From: Homalodisca vitripennis
Lineage: Eukaryota; Arthropoda; Insecta; Hemiptera; Cicadellidae
Direction of reading: 5' to 3'
Length of the DNA stretch: 64,000 nucleotides
Assembly (NCBI RefSeq): GCF_021130785.1
Contig: NW_025777426.1
Span: 31,397 to 95,396 of the forward strand
This document shows positions 1-12,148 of the stretch, one piece after another; position 1 is the stretch's first letter, and each line of letters begins with the position of its first letter. Position numbers and translations under genes: made by a program. A model generated the notes under the pieces. It saw only the letters and a program-made list of their open reading frames with translations, had not been told where the DNA came from and did not search any database.

Positions 1-1814
1 CATCCACAATTTGATTGTGAATACTAAAAAGTAATTTATATTTATTCCATTTATTCTACGTTTTTATATTTAATTAATGGCTACAATTATTTCTGATGAT
101 AGCAAGTGCATCAAATTACGAATGGAGAATCAGAAAATCATGTTCACTTCGTTGTTTGGTTTGAATAATTTATATCTTAAAAAAAAAAAAACCACATCAC
201 ACCATTGTACTACAGTTTACAGCTTAACAAATATTGCAATTCCTGTGCTACTCTTTAATCTACGACGTTTAATAATATATAATATTAGTCTAACCATGAA
301 GTTTCGATAGTGAAAACTACTTTTTAAGATTCTTATAAATTTCATATAAGAGGCTGTATGTTCTTAACTGTCATTGAGCAATGCCACAATACCGATTGTT
401 AATCACCTTACTCCACACATGACAGTGGTCGAATCTTAGACAGCCGAATAGAAAAAAACAAATATTGTACTACAATCAATCTGTTAGGGTGTTGTAAAAC
501 ATATTCTAAAAAAACTTTTAATTTCAAACACAGAACTTAATCATTAATTAATAGTTAAAACTCTGCTATGAAAACAAAGTACTTCAAGATTACTCCGATT
601 CGAGATTTCCTTCAACTTGCAAACATTTAAATTAAACCATCCCCTTCAAAATTAAAACTATAACTGTGGGTAATATATATATATGTATTAAACATATTTA
701 CTATACTCAATACGGCCAGGCAAATTTCTTTAGAGATTATAGACCTCCGCCAATCCAAGTGTTTGGCTCCTTACGTACATTCATGCTCCTTAAGGTGAAA
801 CAAGAAATTAGAAAACTTCAGAATAAGCAAGAAAAATCCAAATACCACGTATTTGTTAGCACATTTACAATACCAAGTACATTCAAATCTGCAGTACTTA
901 GATCTACATCAAAGTAACATTATTTTACCACTTTAAACATGCACTTTAACACATTTATGCCATGTTTATATTCATTTTATTGATTCATCTCGGAGATAAA
1001 TGTTTTGTAGAATTGCGTTGAAACATTATAAATCATACAAATAGATTTTGTAAACTATGGCACCCAGTACGAGCTGTGCGAGTATCCTTCCTATTGCCTG
1101 ATAGTCGGGTTGTGCAGCTGCTATGTTAATATAATGTTAAATATTTTTAGTATATGTGTCCTATTAGGCGCACATACTACTAAATAATAAGAGCTTACGG
1201 TCTTATATATTAATCTTACAATGTGAAATAATAAAAAATTTGTTTACGTTATTAATTTTCTTTTACCAGAATGTAACTTGATCACCAACTAAAAAGCCGT
1301 TTATTTTAAGTTTAGTTCACTTCAAGCAAATCTTCGAGATGAAAAGAAAGACTTCCTCCAGGAAACTACGACTTTGTAGGTATCTAGCCTAATTGTAATT
1401 TAATTGTTAATAATAGTAATATAATTTAATAGTAATAAATGTATATATATATATTTAGTTCGTAAAGAGTAACACAAATTAGGATCAGACATTACACTCC
1501 TGAGCAGTACTCCTTAAACGAAAACAGGACCTCACCTCCCCCAACATAAACCACAAAATGTATCATAAATTCCTGAATCCTTAGCCGTATTAAAAATCTA
1601 CAGCTGCAACGGTTTTTGCGTTGATAAGTTCACAAGATTTAAATCCTATGTATTTTGTTCATTGACGTCATTATTATTTTATCTGTTGAAATATCAACAT
1701 ACGGTACAGTAGGTTACAATTTTTATAATTATTTATGAGATTGCACTGTTTATATAACCTCAAATATTACAACATGTCAAAGATACAAGATAGTTGTGGA
1801 GATCCATCGAGACG

Positions 1815-2087
1815 AAACGAGTGCATTGTAAAGGTGAGCGGAGGGAAGGAAGATCTTATGTACCTTAAGTTCCTTATCTCAATATGCGCCGCAAATCACA
1901 AAGTTTTCTAATTAACGTAAACAGAGCCGCCGATTGAAAACCACATCACACTCAGTCACTGTAAACAAGATACAAATAAGACGTCGTTGTTTTTTTGTGG
2001 TAATATAACAGTTCCACATATGACAATACTTCCCAAGTTCTTCCTCTTCCGGAGGGATCACTAATAACGTTTCGCTGCGTTCCATAA
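1815..2087 (+). repeat. Dispersed repeat A, copy 1
   Basis: This stretch aligns, as reverse complement, to 28976-29252 over about 270 bp with many substitutions and small gaps. Well-conserved blocks include TTTTCTAATTAAC, AACAGAGCCGCCGA, CACATCACACTCAG and ACAGTTCCACAT. No open frame is shared, so it is probably an old non-coding repeat (SINE, MITE or LTR piece). The family is unknown. Confidence 0.6.
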
Positions 2088-2286
2088 GAATAATTGGCTT
2101 CGATTAATCGTCAAACTCGCAGCTTGTATTAAAAATACCACTGACATGTTTAATGTTTAACTTGTCACGCATCATCGTAGTTAACTACAATTTCATACAC
2201 AATTTTCAACTACCCTAATTTATTTAGATAAAGAAAGGTAAGTCTTGTATGGATTGACCTATTACATTTCAGTCAACTTCCTGTAT

Positions 2287-2319
2287 CTGCCTTCTTACTA
2301 TAGTATTGTAAGAAGGCAG
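2287..2319. repeat. Perfect 12-bp hairpin
   Basis: CTGCCTTCTTAC at 2287-2298 and GTAAGAAGGCAG at 2308-2319 are perfect reverse complements around a nine-base loop. The sequence TATAGTATTGT in and after the loop recurs just after the hairpin, so it may come from a small local duplication. No function is evident. Confidence 0.6.
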
Positions 2320-3956
2320 TATAGTATTGTTCCACATATCATTTCAAGCCTAGATTGTGGCAAATCCACAGTTGTTTAATACACTTAGGCCTGACATATA
2401 TTGTTAATCTTTATAAACTATATTGATAACACTAGTATTGAAATTATTAATTGAGATCTATTTACATTATTAATAATTAAGACAGTCATATGGCCAGGCT
2501 CACAATGGTGTATCGTGCACTATAAATTAAATTAAATTACTACTATACTACTATACTGACTCATTTACAAAGACCAATGGAGAGGTTATTAACAAGAAAA
2601 TGTGAGCTCAATGTGATATCAATCGGAATGGTACAATTGGTGTTATATTTGGTTAATTTTATTAGTTATATTTCAGTTGAATTTCCTGAAGATATATTCC
2701 CAGAGAGCATGAAAAACATAAAATGTTTTGAGAATGGTCTTTAATTGTTCCACAAGATAATATTGAAATCAGGCATATGGAAAAAACTGCACAAAATATA
2801 ATTATAACGTTATAAAATATCTCTATAAAATATGACTATAGGAAATTAATTTTTTTATAAATATTGATACATTTTTTAAGTAAAATTTAGTTTTAAAATG
2901 GCGTATATTTGCTGTAAAATTTCAAATCCTCATTCTCAACAGTTTTTCAAGAGGTCATTTAGAACATCATCTAACATTACATGATTAAATTTAATCACAT
3001 ATACTCTTGGAATAATAAACTATTCTTATTTTACAGCCTTCAGTGACGTTTTATCAAAGAGCAGTACACAACATTAGCCGTTTCGGTCACACGTGCCGTT
3101 AGACAGTGTGCATTTGGTTCAACGGCTATAAATGTTATCAAATGGATCCTATCAAATTCGCATTTCTGCGATTCGGTCTACAGTTAAAACGATCCCCATG
3201 CTACGTAATGGGGTCGGCCACAATGGCCGTGCAGGTATTTCCTAGCCTTTTTGCCCTCCAACCACTACTGTTCCTGTCATATTTCACACAGACGACACAG
3301 CGGGATATCTATTGTCTTGTGAATGGTCGTTTAGATTATTTATATGTATTTTGTTTTAATGTTTGATACCTAAATGTTTATTAATGAAGTGTGATTTGAC
3401 TTCCGGCGTGGAATATCTCACTCAAAGAATATAGGGATAGAGATCTGAAATAAAACATTTGACTTGAGATGGGAAACAATTTTAAGCAGTTTGGTTAGAA
3501 TTTGCACATAAGGAAAAAGATCAAATAAAGATGAGTAATCATTTGAACTTGCAGGCAAAAACACTGAACGCAAACTGTGCGTGTGGCCATCCCAAATATA
3601 TGCGCGACAAACGTAGATCGACCACCGCTCCGAGCAATGCTTTCAGGATGAAGAAACTTATTACACAAACTGAAAATTCTTCAAGGTGATTTCAAAGATA
3701 GTTCCCGCGGCGTTATAAACAATAATTGAAAGTACTGGATAATTCAGAAATCTTTTAAAACGAATCTGTCTTATTATATATTGAAACGTATTAATGTCTT
3801 TAGTTATATATGATCAAAAATGACTGGAGTTCATTACGCGCAAGTCTAATAAAACCGTTATTACAATTTCAAGCATTGAAATCTTCATTTACTTACATTT
3901 ATAAAACGGTCCATTAAATCCAGACCAAATCTCTTAAACTGCTTTTATATTTGGTT

Positions 3957-4080
3957 GTTTATTTAGTTAAATACTAAATTAAGCAATCAGAAGACAAGAA
4001 ATTCATCATCAGCAGAAAAGCTGGAGCCAGGGGCTTAACACGGCTTGAGCAGTTCTGGGGATCTCCGGCTTTTCGGTTTA
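3957..4080 (+). repeat. Dispersed repeat B, copy 1
   Basis: This aligns as reverse complement to 27714-27855. Shared blocks include GCAATCAGAAGA, CTTAACACGGCTTG and GCAGTTCTGGGGATCTC. The second copy is about 15 bases longer in the middle. It is non-coding and looks like a short interspersed or MITE-like repeat of unknown family. Confidence 0.6.
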
Positions 4081-6143
4081 AAAGATCTTGGTTTTAAGTA
4101 CTGGTAATACGTATCACGTGATACGATTCTTTAATACTATTAAAAAAGTAATACATATCTGTGTTGTTATTTTTTGAAAATAAAAACTGTTTCAAAAAGT
4201 TCACTAAGATTTCAGGAATATAACTGCATATCAAAGTCATACATATATACGAAGTAATTACCCTAACTTATAGCTGTGTTTCTATCGATCTTTATAAATG
4301 TATTTTTATTAATAAAAACACTAAAATGAAGAGCTACATAAAGATTTTAAAATGTCACATCACATGCATTAGTGTACAAAATATATCAAACCAATTTTTA
4401 GATTCAAAATTACAACATTTCAGTGTACCTAAAATGATGTACCTTTACACTGTTAATACTAATAATAATGTAGAGACGTAGTAAAATATTGTGCTAAATA
4501 AAAGTCAATAATGTATCATTTATTATAAAATCTTATAGAGAATACATGATCATCATATATTTATTTTCCATCTTGTTTTACGCAAGGGCTTAAACTAAAT
4601 TAAATTGTTAAAAATAATTCTCACATAATCTATAAATCACAGAGAGATAAAGGACGGTACTTTATGAACAGTTAACATCTTTGACAGGTGTCAACGGTAC
4701 TTATCAACAGATAACTTTTTCCACTTTAAATGCCCACGGCCGAGGCATTAAAGCTCGGTTGGACTGTTTTACTGTCAGAGCCATTTTATAACGTTGGTGA
4801 ATTTAAGGAATATAATTGGGGAACCACTCGTCGTGAAAACAAACACTAGCTTGGTAATCAGTAATTGTAGTGATTATATGAGTGCAAAAATATAATGCTT
4901 GAATTGTCTTGTAAGAGTGTTAAATTTCACACCTTAAAAACTACCGATTAATGATTTTGGTAAGAATCCTCGTAATAGCACAGGTCCATTTTCGTTACTA
5001 TAAAGAACTGTTACATTTATTTTGAAAATAACAAAAAATTACTAATCCAATATAGTATTTACAGTTTTAAAATAATAATTCTAAGTAACAAGTAGTTTAA
5101 AAAACAATGGTACCTAGTTTCCAAATTTGTTAACTATTTTTTATTAATAATACGATTATAACAACATAAAGCTACATTTTAAACTTTATAATTTCATTTT
5201 TAAGTCAAATTATGTGCTCTTTAAATGCCATATCCTGTAGTTTACACTAACTATTCCACATTTAATCAGGCAAAGATCCAACTTTCTTATTTCCAAAGTG
5301 TAATTTCATTGTTGTAATAACAAAATATTTGTCAGCAAAAATAATAGTTAGACACTATAAAAAAAGACATAAAATTAAATAAATCTTTTGGCGCTAGAGC
5401 ACATAAAAATACGTTTCGACGCTAATTCGTTTCAAGGGCGGCGATCCCGTTAAACTGCATCGTCTTTAAACGTTAAATTGCAATTATTATCTATTTTGCT
5501 TGCGTCAAACGAATCTGTATTCCTTAATATACAGAGTGTTTCAATACAAACTCTCTGGTGGCATTTTGTTTTTCATCTCAAGATTAAACAAATGTTAAAT
5601 AAATATTGGTTAGAAATGCCAAGTTTACCTTGGTAAATAATGTAGATATAACCTTTTAACTTTATAATGCAGGGTTGATAATGCTGCAAAAGTGCTGATA
5701 ATGGAGATTTTGAATTGACGATCTATCAAATATTCATAATAATTTTAGTTTTACAGTGTTAGGCTTTTAAACCATTAACCGTCCGACATATTTAGTTTCT
5801 CGTATTACTGTAATATTATTCAAATTTTCATTTAAAACCGCAAGAACAATTTCAAATTTTAAACTTGTGTCTTTATTGATTTCTGAATTGAAAAATAAAC
5901 TCTAAAGAATACACGCAGACAGACATATGGTAAACTAGTTATTGCTCACCATGGTAATTATTGTTTCTCTTGATATGAGAAGGAAATTCCCAAAATATTA
6001 CCGCATAGTTCGTGTACACCCTGCACTGTGAACAAATAAAGACACTTCTCTTAAAGTTAATGATTGGGAAAGTAACGTCCAAAAAAAGATTTGCTTTTTT
6101 AGAATTTCCAAAATCAACTTTAGACTGGTAATACTGACCATTA

Positions 6144-6779
6144 TACAGGGTGAGGCAGACCACCCGTACAGTACGTATAGCGGCCAAACCAAACGAGGTA
6201 GATTATTCGTAACAACTTAAATCCCCCTATTTCTACCCAAAAGAATTTGGAGAAATTATTTTGAAATCTCTAAAACTCCCCAAAAGGGTAGTTTTTGGGG
6301 GGTAGGGTTGGTTTTTTGGAAAATTTTCAAATGTAAATGTATGCTGAGTTATACCTCAATTTAAAGGTATTTCTTCACTGATTATGTTCATGGAAAAACT
6401 TTGAACCTACCTTGCCGCTTATGTACAGAGTACACCAAAACGTTAAAAAATCAGGGGTTTGTGGGTAAATCTATTGCAACTACCTGCACAAATGTAGAGA
6501 GACGATATTTTTATTAAAAAACTAATGATGAGATTTCTTAATGAAAAATATCATCAAATGCCATCCTACCCCAAAATTTACACATTTTAAAAATACATAG
6601 AATTTTTAAATACTTAACAGCCCCCAATCTAAAAAAAATCAAATAGCATCCTAGGTTGTGTTGTACATAATTAGAAAGGTCTTTAAAAAATAAACTTTTT
6701 CTACATTTAAAGTTTGTCTCTATCTCCAATGGTTTCAAAACTGTAGTACAAAAAAAGATTTTTTAATAATTTTACTAAG
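6144..6779 (+). repeat. Left long terminal inverted repeat of mariner
   Basis: About 630 bp that pairs with 14446-15072 as reverse complement, with scattered substitutions and small indels. It begins TACAGGGTGAGGCAG. The similarity fades at the inner end, around TTTTACTAAGTT. Most Tc1/mariner elements have inverted repeats of tens of bases, so this length is unusual though not unknown. Confidence 0.85.
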
Positions 6780-7126
6780 TTAGTTTGTATTAATATCAAA
6801 ATTTAATGAAACAAATTGAAAACAAGTTGGACTTTTAAGTTTAATTTTGTTTTTAAATAATGTAGTAAAAAACACATTAGGATTTCTATCAGTGTAACAT
6901 GTTTCAAAAGCAATCTAACCGTGGTGTTCATGTTTTAACAATCCCAAATACACGAGTTGCCCCTGGAAGAACTTTGGAACCAATTCCTTAGTCTCTTATC
7001 TAATCTCTGTTTTTATCGTCTCCCTATTCAGTTGTTCTTGTGACCACGTGGTATGAGGTAGATATTAATTTAAATTTTTGCCTTAAAAAATTACAAGTAC
7101 GTAGTGTAAGTTTTGTTTGTTCTAAA

Positions 7127-8198
7127 ATGCCGTTCTCAAATGAGGAGGCATTCCAGATGCTTATGGTGTTTAGGGTAATGTTTCCAAAATTACTCAGCTG
7201 CCGCTCTTCAGTATGCCTAACGTTACCCAGACCGCGAACATCACTCCAGGAACGTTTTTCAAAGACTTGCTAGTCGAGTTCGTGAAACAGGTCATGTTCA
7301 ACCTGACCACAACAAAGGAAAGGAACTCGCTAGACCCGTGAGAAGTAAAAGGGCACCCGAAGTTTTGGCAGCTTTTGTACTGAATCCTCATGATTCTACA
7401 CGGAGAGTAGCTCTTGATTCTGGTATGAGTCAAAGATCTGTTTTAAGAATCGTTCACGATCATAAAATGCACCCATATAGGATATCATTACATCAAGAAC
7501 TCCATGGAGATGATTACCTTCATAGAATGAACTTTTGTTTTGTGGGCTCGAGAAAAACTACAACAAAATCAAAACTTTCACCGTAACATTCTGTGGTGTG
7601 GATGAGGCCACGTTTAGGAGTAATGAAGAAGTAAACCGTCACAATATGAGATACTGTGCGTTTGAAAACCCACACTGGATGAGAGAAGTGGACAACCAAA
7701 GGTACTGGACACTAAATACCTGGTGCGGTATTATCGGTGACAAAATTGTAGGGCCATTCTTCTTTGACGATCGCCTAGACCGAGTAAGTTTATGTCAACT
7801 TTCTCATTGGTCACTTGCCTAATTTATTGATCGAAATCCCTGAGGAAGTCTTACAACGTATGTGATTTATGCACGATGGGGCACCAGCACACTACGCCGA
7901 AGATTGTCGATTAATTCTAAACGAGCAATACCCTGACAGATGGATTGGAAGAGGCGGCTCTGTGAACTACCCAGCGAGATCTCCTGATTTAACGTGTTTG
8001 GACTTTTACTTGTGGAGTAGACTAAAAGAAATACTTTATAAATCAAGACCAACAACTAGAGAGGACATGATGCAGCGGATAAGGGAGGATATAAACACGA
8101 TCAGTAGAGAACAGATAATTAGAGCTGTAGATAGCTTCACCACAAGGATTGAACTCTGTCTGGAAAACAATGGGTTGCAGTTTGAGCACCGGTTGTAA
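7127..8198 (+). pseudogene. Broken DD41D mariner transposase
   Basis: The gene would start at ATG 7127 (MPFSNEEAFQML) and stop after 8198, giving about 350 codons, the usual length. The N-terminal helix-turn-helix region is followed by a DDE_3-type catalytic domain. Its catalytic aspartates are visible at 7601 (VDEATF), 7875 (MHDGAPAHY) and 8001 (LDFYLW). The family hallmarks NPHWMREV, WCGIIGD, DRWIGRGG and ARSPDL are all present. The reading frame is broken by a frameshift near 7190, another change of frame near 7540 and stops between 7822 and 7869, so no full protein is made. It shares no coding relation with the Gypsy genes inserted downstream. Identification as a Tc1/mariner-superfamily transposase is firm; the DD41D label rests on my count of 41 intervening residues. 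Confidence 0.88.
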
Positions 8199-8665
8199 CT
8201 CTTCATGAGGTCAGTTACTAGGTTATTATTGGTTTTAGTTTGATAATTGATAGTTTGTAATATTGATAATTTACCATGATGCTGATGTAACATGGTAGAT
8301 TTGTTTTCAAAGCCAGTTTGAAGTGTTTATTTTTTTTTAATAATGACAGGATACTCCTTCCTTCCATGGCACTCACATCAATGATTAAACAACAACAGGT
8401 TTTCTCCTATACATTTTGTGTAATTTAAGTTTAAACTTTTTATAATTGAAAATGTACTATTTTAATAACTGGGTAATTTTCCTGTTTCATGAGAGAACTC
8501 AGCACTTATCGTAAGACATTGTAGTTTACAGTGTTCCAATACCTTTTTAAATTTTAAGACTCTTTTAAAAATTGGATACAGTATTTTTTTCAATCATAAA
8601 CATAAGAGACGAGTTTACTGCTGGAAACTTTTTTTTTACTTGCACATTGCACTGACTTTTATAAT

Positions 8666-9549
8666 TGTACCGTATGACGATAACACATGGGGGTGGTGAC
8701 TTCTGAGGTCGTAGTAATAAATACAGTACTAGAAATACAAAGTTTACTTATAAGTTCAGTTTAATTACGAAAACTTAAAAGCACCACTTTTAGATGGTAA
8801 AGGAAAAGTTATGTAATGCCACGTTGCTGCCAATTAGAATATAATAACTAAAAAGTATATCTTCTAGGTGGGCCTAAAATATCCAATGTTCTATTGAATT
8901 ATGCGTACGACGTTTTACTTTACAAAACAATAATATTTCACTTCCCTTCGCAATAGGTAGACTCACAACCCAGGTGTCGGCGTCTTGGCACGAGACATTG
9001 AAGCTGTAGTCTAAGAACGGTTATTTCTAGAAGAGGAGTAGAAGTTGGGAAGTGGTAGCCATCTATTCAAACAACACGTGAGATACATCAGCTACGTAAA
9101 CTCGCCTAAAACAAATTCGCGACGGTATTAGCCATTTTAATGATACAAATTACTATTTATAACAACGTGCTCGTCGCCATAAGGACGACGCCACAACCTT
9201 TATCTATCTCAATCAAGCAAATAAAAGATCTTCAAGGGTAAGTTACTTTACTATTCACATCTTTACTTTACGTTACATTCATTTTATACGTTTGGCATCA
9301 AAGGGCTAATTTAATAATACGAAAAGATAAATTTTACTTACGGACAAAGCGCGCGAGGTCTGATCGGTTACGTAGTTGGGCTGCTACAAAGGGTTAGAAG
9401 AAAAAATTCATACGCGTGCCAATTAGGTAGTTACTCCGCCCAATAATTTAGTTCCGGAACATTGGATGCAAAATAATATTATATTATACTGGCTGATTAG
9501 GTTGCGAAATTTACATTGTATGAAATTTAATTAACTAATTTACGGTACA
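8666..9549 (-). repeat. 3' LTR of the Gypsy element
   Basis: An 884-bp LTR that begins TGTACCGTATGACG and ends TTTACGGTACA, with perfect 9-bp inverted ends. It is near-identical to 13551-14429. The main differences are an extra ACAGT near 8725 and a few single-base changes. Confidence 0.93.
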
Positions 9550-9563
9550 GAATATCCCCCCTG
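9550..9563 (-). promoter_or_regulatory. Polypurine tract
   Basis: On the minus strand CAGGGGGGATATTC directly precedes the 3' LTR. This is the expected place and composition for the plus-strand primer of reverse transcription. The PPT and the LTR end lie in the loop of an 18-bp inverted repeat (9493-9510 and 9569-9586). Confidence 0.75.
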
Positions 9564-10324
9564 TTTTGATTTCGCAACCTAATTAGTCGCTTTATTTTAA
9601 ACATATTCTAAATAACAAACTTAGTTCAACCTTTTATTCATTACATAAATTCAAATTCAACCATAACAATACGATAGCGCGGGATTTCAAAAGTTTCCTA
9701 TGAAATCCGCTAGATCGCATGCCAATGCAGTTCTATGACTGCTCGCTTAGGGACCAAAATTAGAAAATCAATTTAGGCAAACTATTTTCATGCAGTGCAC
9801 GTTGCAGCGTTTTAGAATTTGCGGGTCGTTGCAAGAATAAGGGCATTTAAGGCGATTAAATCGTAAACAAGTGTAGTGTAGTGTTTTGTTATATAGGCGC
9901 CACATTCATACTTCTTTTTGCATTCATAACCAGTGTTTTGTGTATAGTGTTTTGCCATTAAATACCCTGAGACTTGCGGACAAGTTACCAATATGGATCG
10001 AATACTTTGGAATGAAACGTCCCCTCACGAGAAGCTAAGTCTCACATTTCTTATTAATACTGCATCACTCTTTATATATATTTACATACAACATCCTATA
10101 CATCTTACATCTACATGAATTTTAACACTTCAAATATATCTACAAAATTCAAAATTCAACATTTCGGCATACATACAAAACACAGACAATTTTTCATATT
10201 TGAATTCCCTCATTACAAACAGTCAGGATCAACTTTGTCTCATTTCTTTATACTAAGTCTATTTACAAATTCTTTTTCTATATTTTATTTCCATTGACAC
10301 ATTCGTTAAGAATTCACCAAACAG
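9564..10324. other. Non-coding segment replacing RNase H end and integrase
   Basis: In an intact Gypsy element the end of RNase H and the integrase would lie here. I find no integrase zinc finger or DDE signature on the minus strand. Motifs such as GTGTAGTGTAGTGTTTTG and GTGTTTTGTGTATAGTGTTTTG suggest short internal repetition. The segment may be part genuine 3' untranslated region and part foreign or deleted sequence; its origin is unresolved. Confidence 0.5.
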
Positions 10325-11430
10325 TTAACTTCTTGCAAATTTTTTCTATGCAAATTAGTGCACTCAAAGCTTCTTTTTCATAAACAGTATAATTTAATTC
10401 GGCATCAGTAAAATTTCCTAGAGTAATAGGCTATTGGCATTAATTCATTTTGGTCGTTTTCCTGTAACAAACAACCACCTGCGGCTATTCCACTAGCATC
10501 TGTCATTACTATAAATTGCTTTGAAAAATCGGCTAACTGGAGTACAGGAGGATTCATTATAGCTTCTTTTAACTTTACAAACGAATCTTGACATTCACTT
10601 GTCCAAACAAATTTAGCGTTTTTTTCCTTCTTAAACGATTTAAAGGATTACATAAATCGGCATAATTATTTATAAATTTTGAAAAGAAATTAGTCATACC
10701 TAAAAACTGTGAAATTTGTTTGGCGTTCTTAGGCGGCATAAATTCTCTTATACTCCTTGTTCGCTCGGGATCTATAGTTACTGTATTATTTTTTATTAAG
10801 TTCCCCAAAAAGGAGATTTCCTCAAAACAAAACTTTGCTTTCTCTAGGTTTGCCGTTAAGCCATGTTTGCTTAGTCTATTTACAATCTCTCTGACATGTA
10901 CTAAATGCGAATCAAGGTCTTTACTGCACACTAAGATATCATCACAAAAATTTATCACATATTTAAATTTTATATTGTCTAGGGACTTTGTCCAGATAGG
11001 CGGACAATACAGCACTACCAAAATGTAAACCAAAGGGTACTCGTTTAAATTTATATTTACCAAATATAGTGCTAAATGAGGTAAGATCTTGACTTTCAGG
11101 TGATAATGGACATTGCAAAAAACTTTTTCTTAAATCTATTATTGAAAAATATTTGGCTCCACTAAGATGTTGATAATAATTATTTAAATCACTAATGGGA
11201 AAATCAATTTTTCTGTAACTTTTTTATTTAATTTCGGTATAATTGACTACAAGTCTGTCCTTTTTGGTTAAAAAGGCTGGACTGGAGTAGGCTGAAGTAC
11301 TGGGTTCAATTATTCCTTGGTCCAACCAATCCTGTATTATTGTTTTCATCTTATTTACAGTAGGAGGGCTCATAAAATAAGGCCTAATATTTACAGGTGT
11401 GGGGTCATTTATAACTAATCTCACTTCCAA
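10325..11430 (-). pseudogene. Gypsy reverse transcriptase and truncated RNase H
   Basis: The start of the domain at 11430-11224 carries the Gypsy signature GIIEPSTSAYSSPAF followed by RLVVNYTEI. A stop and a frame change follow. The middle part shows SIIDLRKSF with the first catalytic Asp and KRVPFGL. The segment 11063-10575 carries the active-site pair in INFCDDILVCS, then SFLGNLI and the thumb/connection region. RNase H begins near 10610 with FIVMTDASG and YEKEALSA, but coding homology stops near 10325. There are at least three frame breaks. In function this would copy the element's RNA into DNA, and this copy cannot do so. The remaining pol domains are missing. Confidence 0.87.
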
Positions 11431-11455
11431 ATCTAGAGCCTCTCCTAATTTTGGA

Positions 11456-11938
11456 TTAAAAACATTTGGAAAATCCCCTATAAGGTTTTTGTATCTCAGC
11501 CTCAGCTCTAGTGCACCCTATTTTTACATCAATGCTGTTTACTTCATGTTCAAAAGGCTGTTGTCTGACAATAGCTATTTTCTCATTACAATTAAATTTA
11601 AAATAACATGAATCTCCATCAAGATCTAAAATTAATTTGCTATTAGATATAAATGGGTTTCCCAATATAATGTCCCATTTTAAATTATCCAATACAATAA
11701 ACTTTACTTTCCAACAAAATTTAGAAATTTTTATCTTAGCATAACAGTAACCAAAACATTTTATTTCAGTGTTATTTGCAGCAAACATTCTATCATCTGA
11801 CTTCATTAATTTAGAAACATTTTTATTCAACAATAGGCTATCATAAAATCCTTTACTCATTATATCTCTTTTAGCACCAGTATCTAATAAGCAGTTTGTT
11901 TTTACATTTTTACCCACTATAGCTTCAATTAAAGGCAT
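11456..11938 (-). CDS. Gypsy aspartic protease region
   Basis: An open frame of about 160 codons on the minus strand lies between gag and reverse transcriptase. Near residue 18 it has CLLDTGAKRDIMS, the LLDTGA active-site motif of retropepsins. This enzyme cleaves the element's polyprotein and works as a dimer. It is in the same frame as the C-terminal gag frame but separated from it by a stop. The reverse transcriptase frame follows after a break near 11440. A flap-like stretch and DIILGNPFI (the usual ILG motif) support the call. It is part of a polyprotein, so the ATG at 11938 is probably not a true start. Confidence 0.8.
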   Translation of the reverse strand: MPLIEAIVGKNVKTNCLLDTGAKRDIMSKGFYDSLLLNKNVSKLMKSDDRMFAANNTEIKCFGYCYAKIKISKFCWKVKFIVLDNLKWDIILGNPFISNSKLILDLDGDSCYFKFNCNEKIAIVRQQPFEHEVNSIDVKIGCTRAEAEIQKPYRGFSKCF

Positions 11939-12148
11939 ATTGTTACACTGTCTAACATTTAGTCCTTAAATTAGGTTTTCTATAGTTTAATTTACTCCAA
12001 TTTTTAATTACCTTACCATAGACTCTCATAAAATAGTGTGTTTTTCTTTTCTTACTGTATTACTATTTATAAAATTATTATTCTTAAACTTATGAAACCG
12101 GGGAGGGATATTTTTTAGGTGTTGTGTGTAATACCACTCCCCTGCCAA

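Larger units (their letters stand above)
1..6141. other. Gene-free AT-rich stretch
   Basis: No reading frame here resembles a known protein, and the short open frames have the composition expected of random AT-rich DNA. Three repeat features are listed separately: a 270-bp repeat near 1.8-2.1 kb, a perfect 12-bp hairpin near 2.3 kb and a 125-bp repeat near 4.0 kb. A slightly GC-richer patch at about 3050-3330 is open in one frame for 86 codons, but I recognise nothing in it. Confidence 0.6.

Noticed and set aside
3106..3366. 86-codon plus-strand frame as a gene
   Set aside because: No domain, signal or context was recognised. It was kept only as a note in the flanking description.
5939..6192. 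Two overlapping minus-strand frames at the mariner left end
   Set aside because: They cross the transposon border and inverted repeat and have no protein similarity.
9564..10324. Envelope gene in the Gypsy element
   Set aside because: There is no open frame on the minus strand and no signal or transmembrane pattern between the truncated pol and the 3' LTR.
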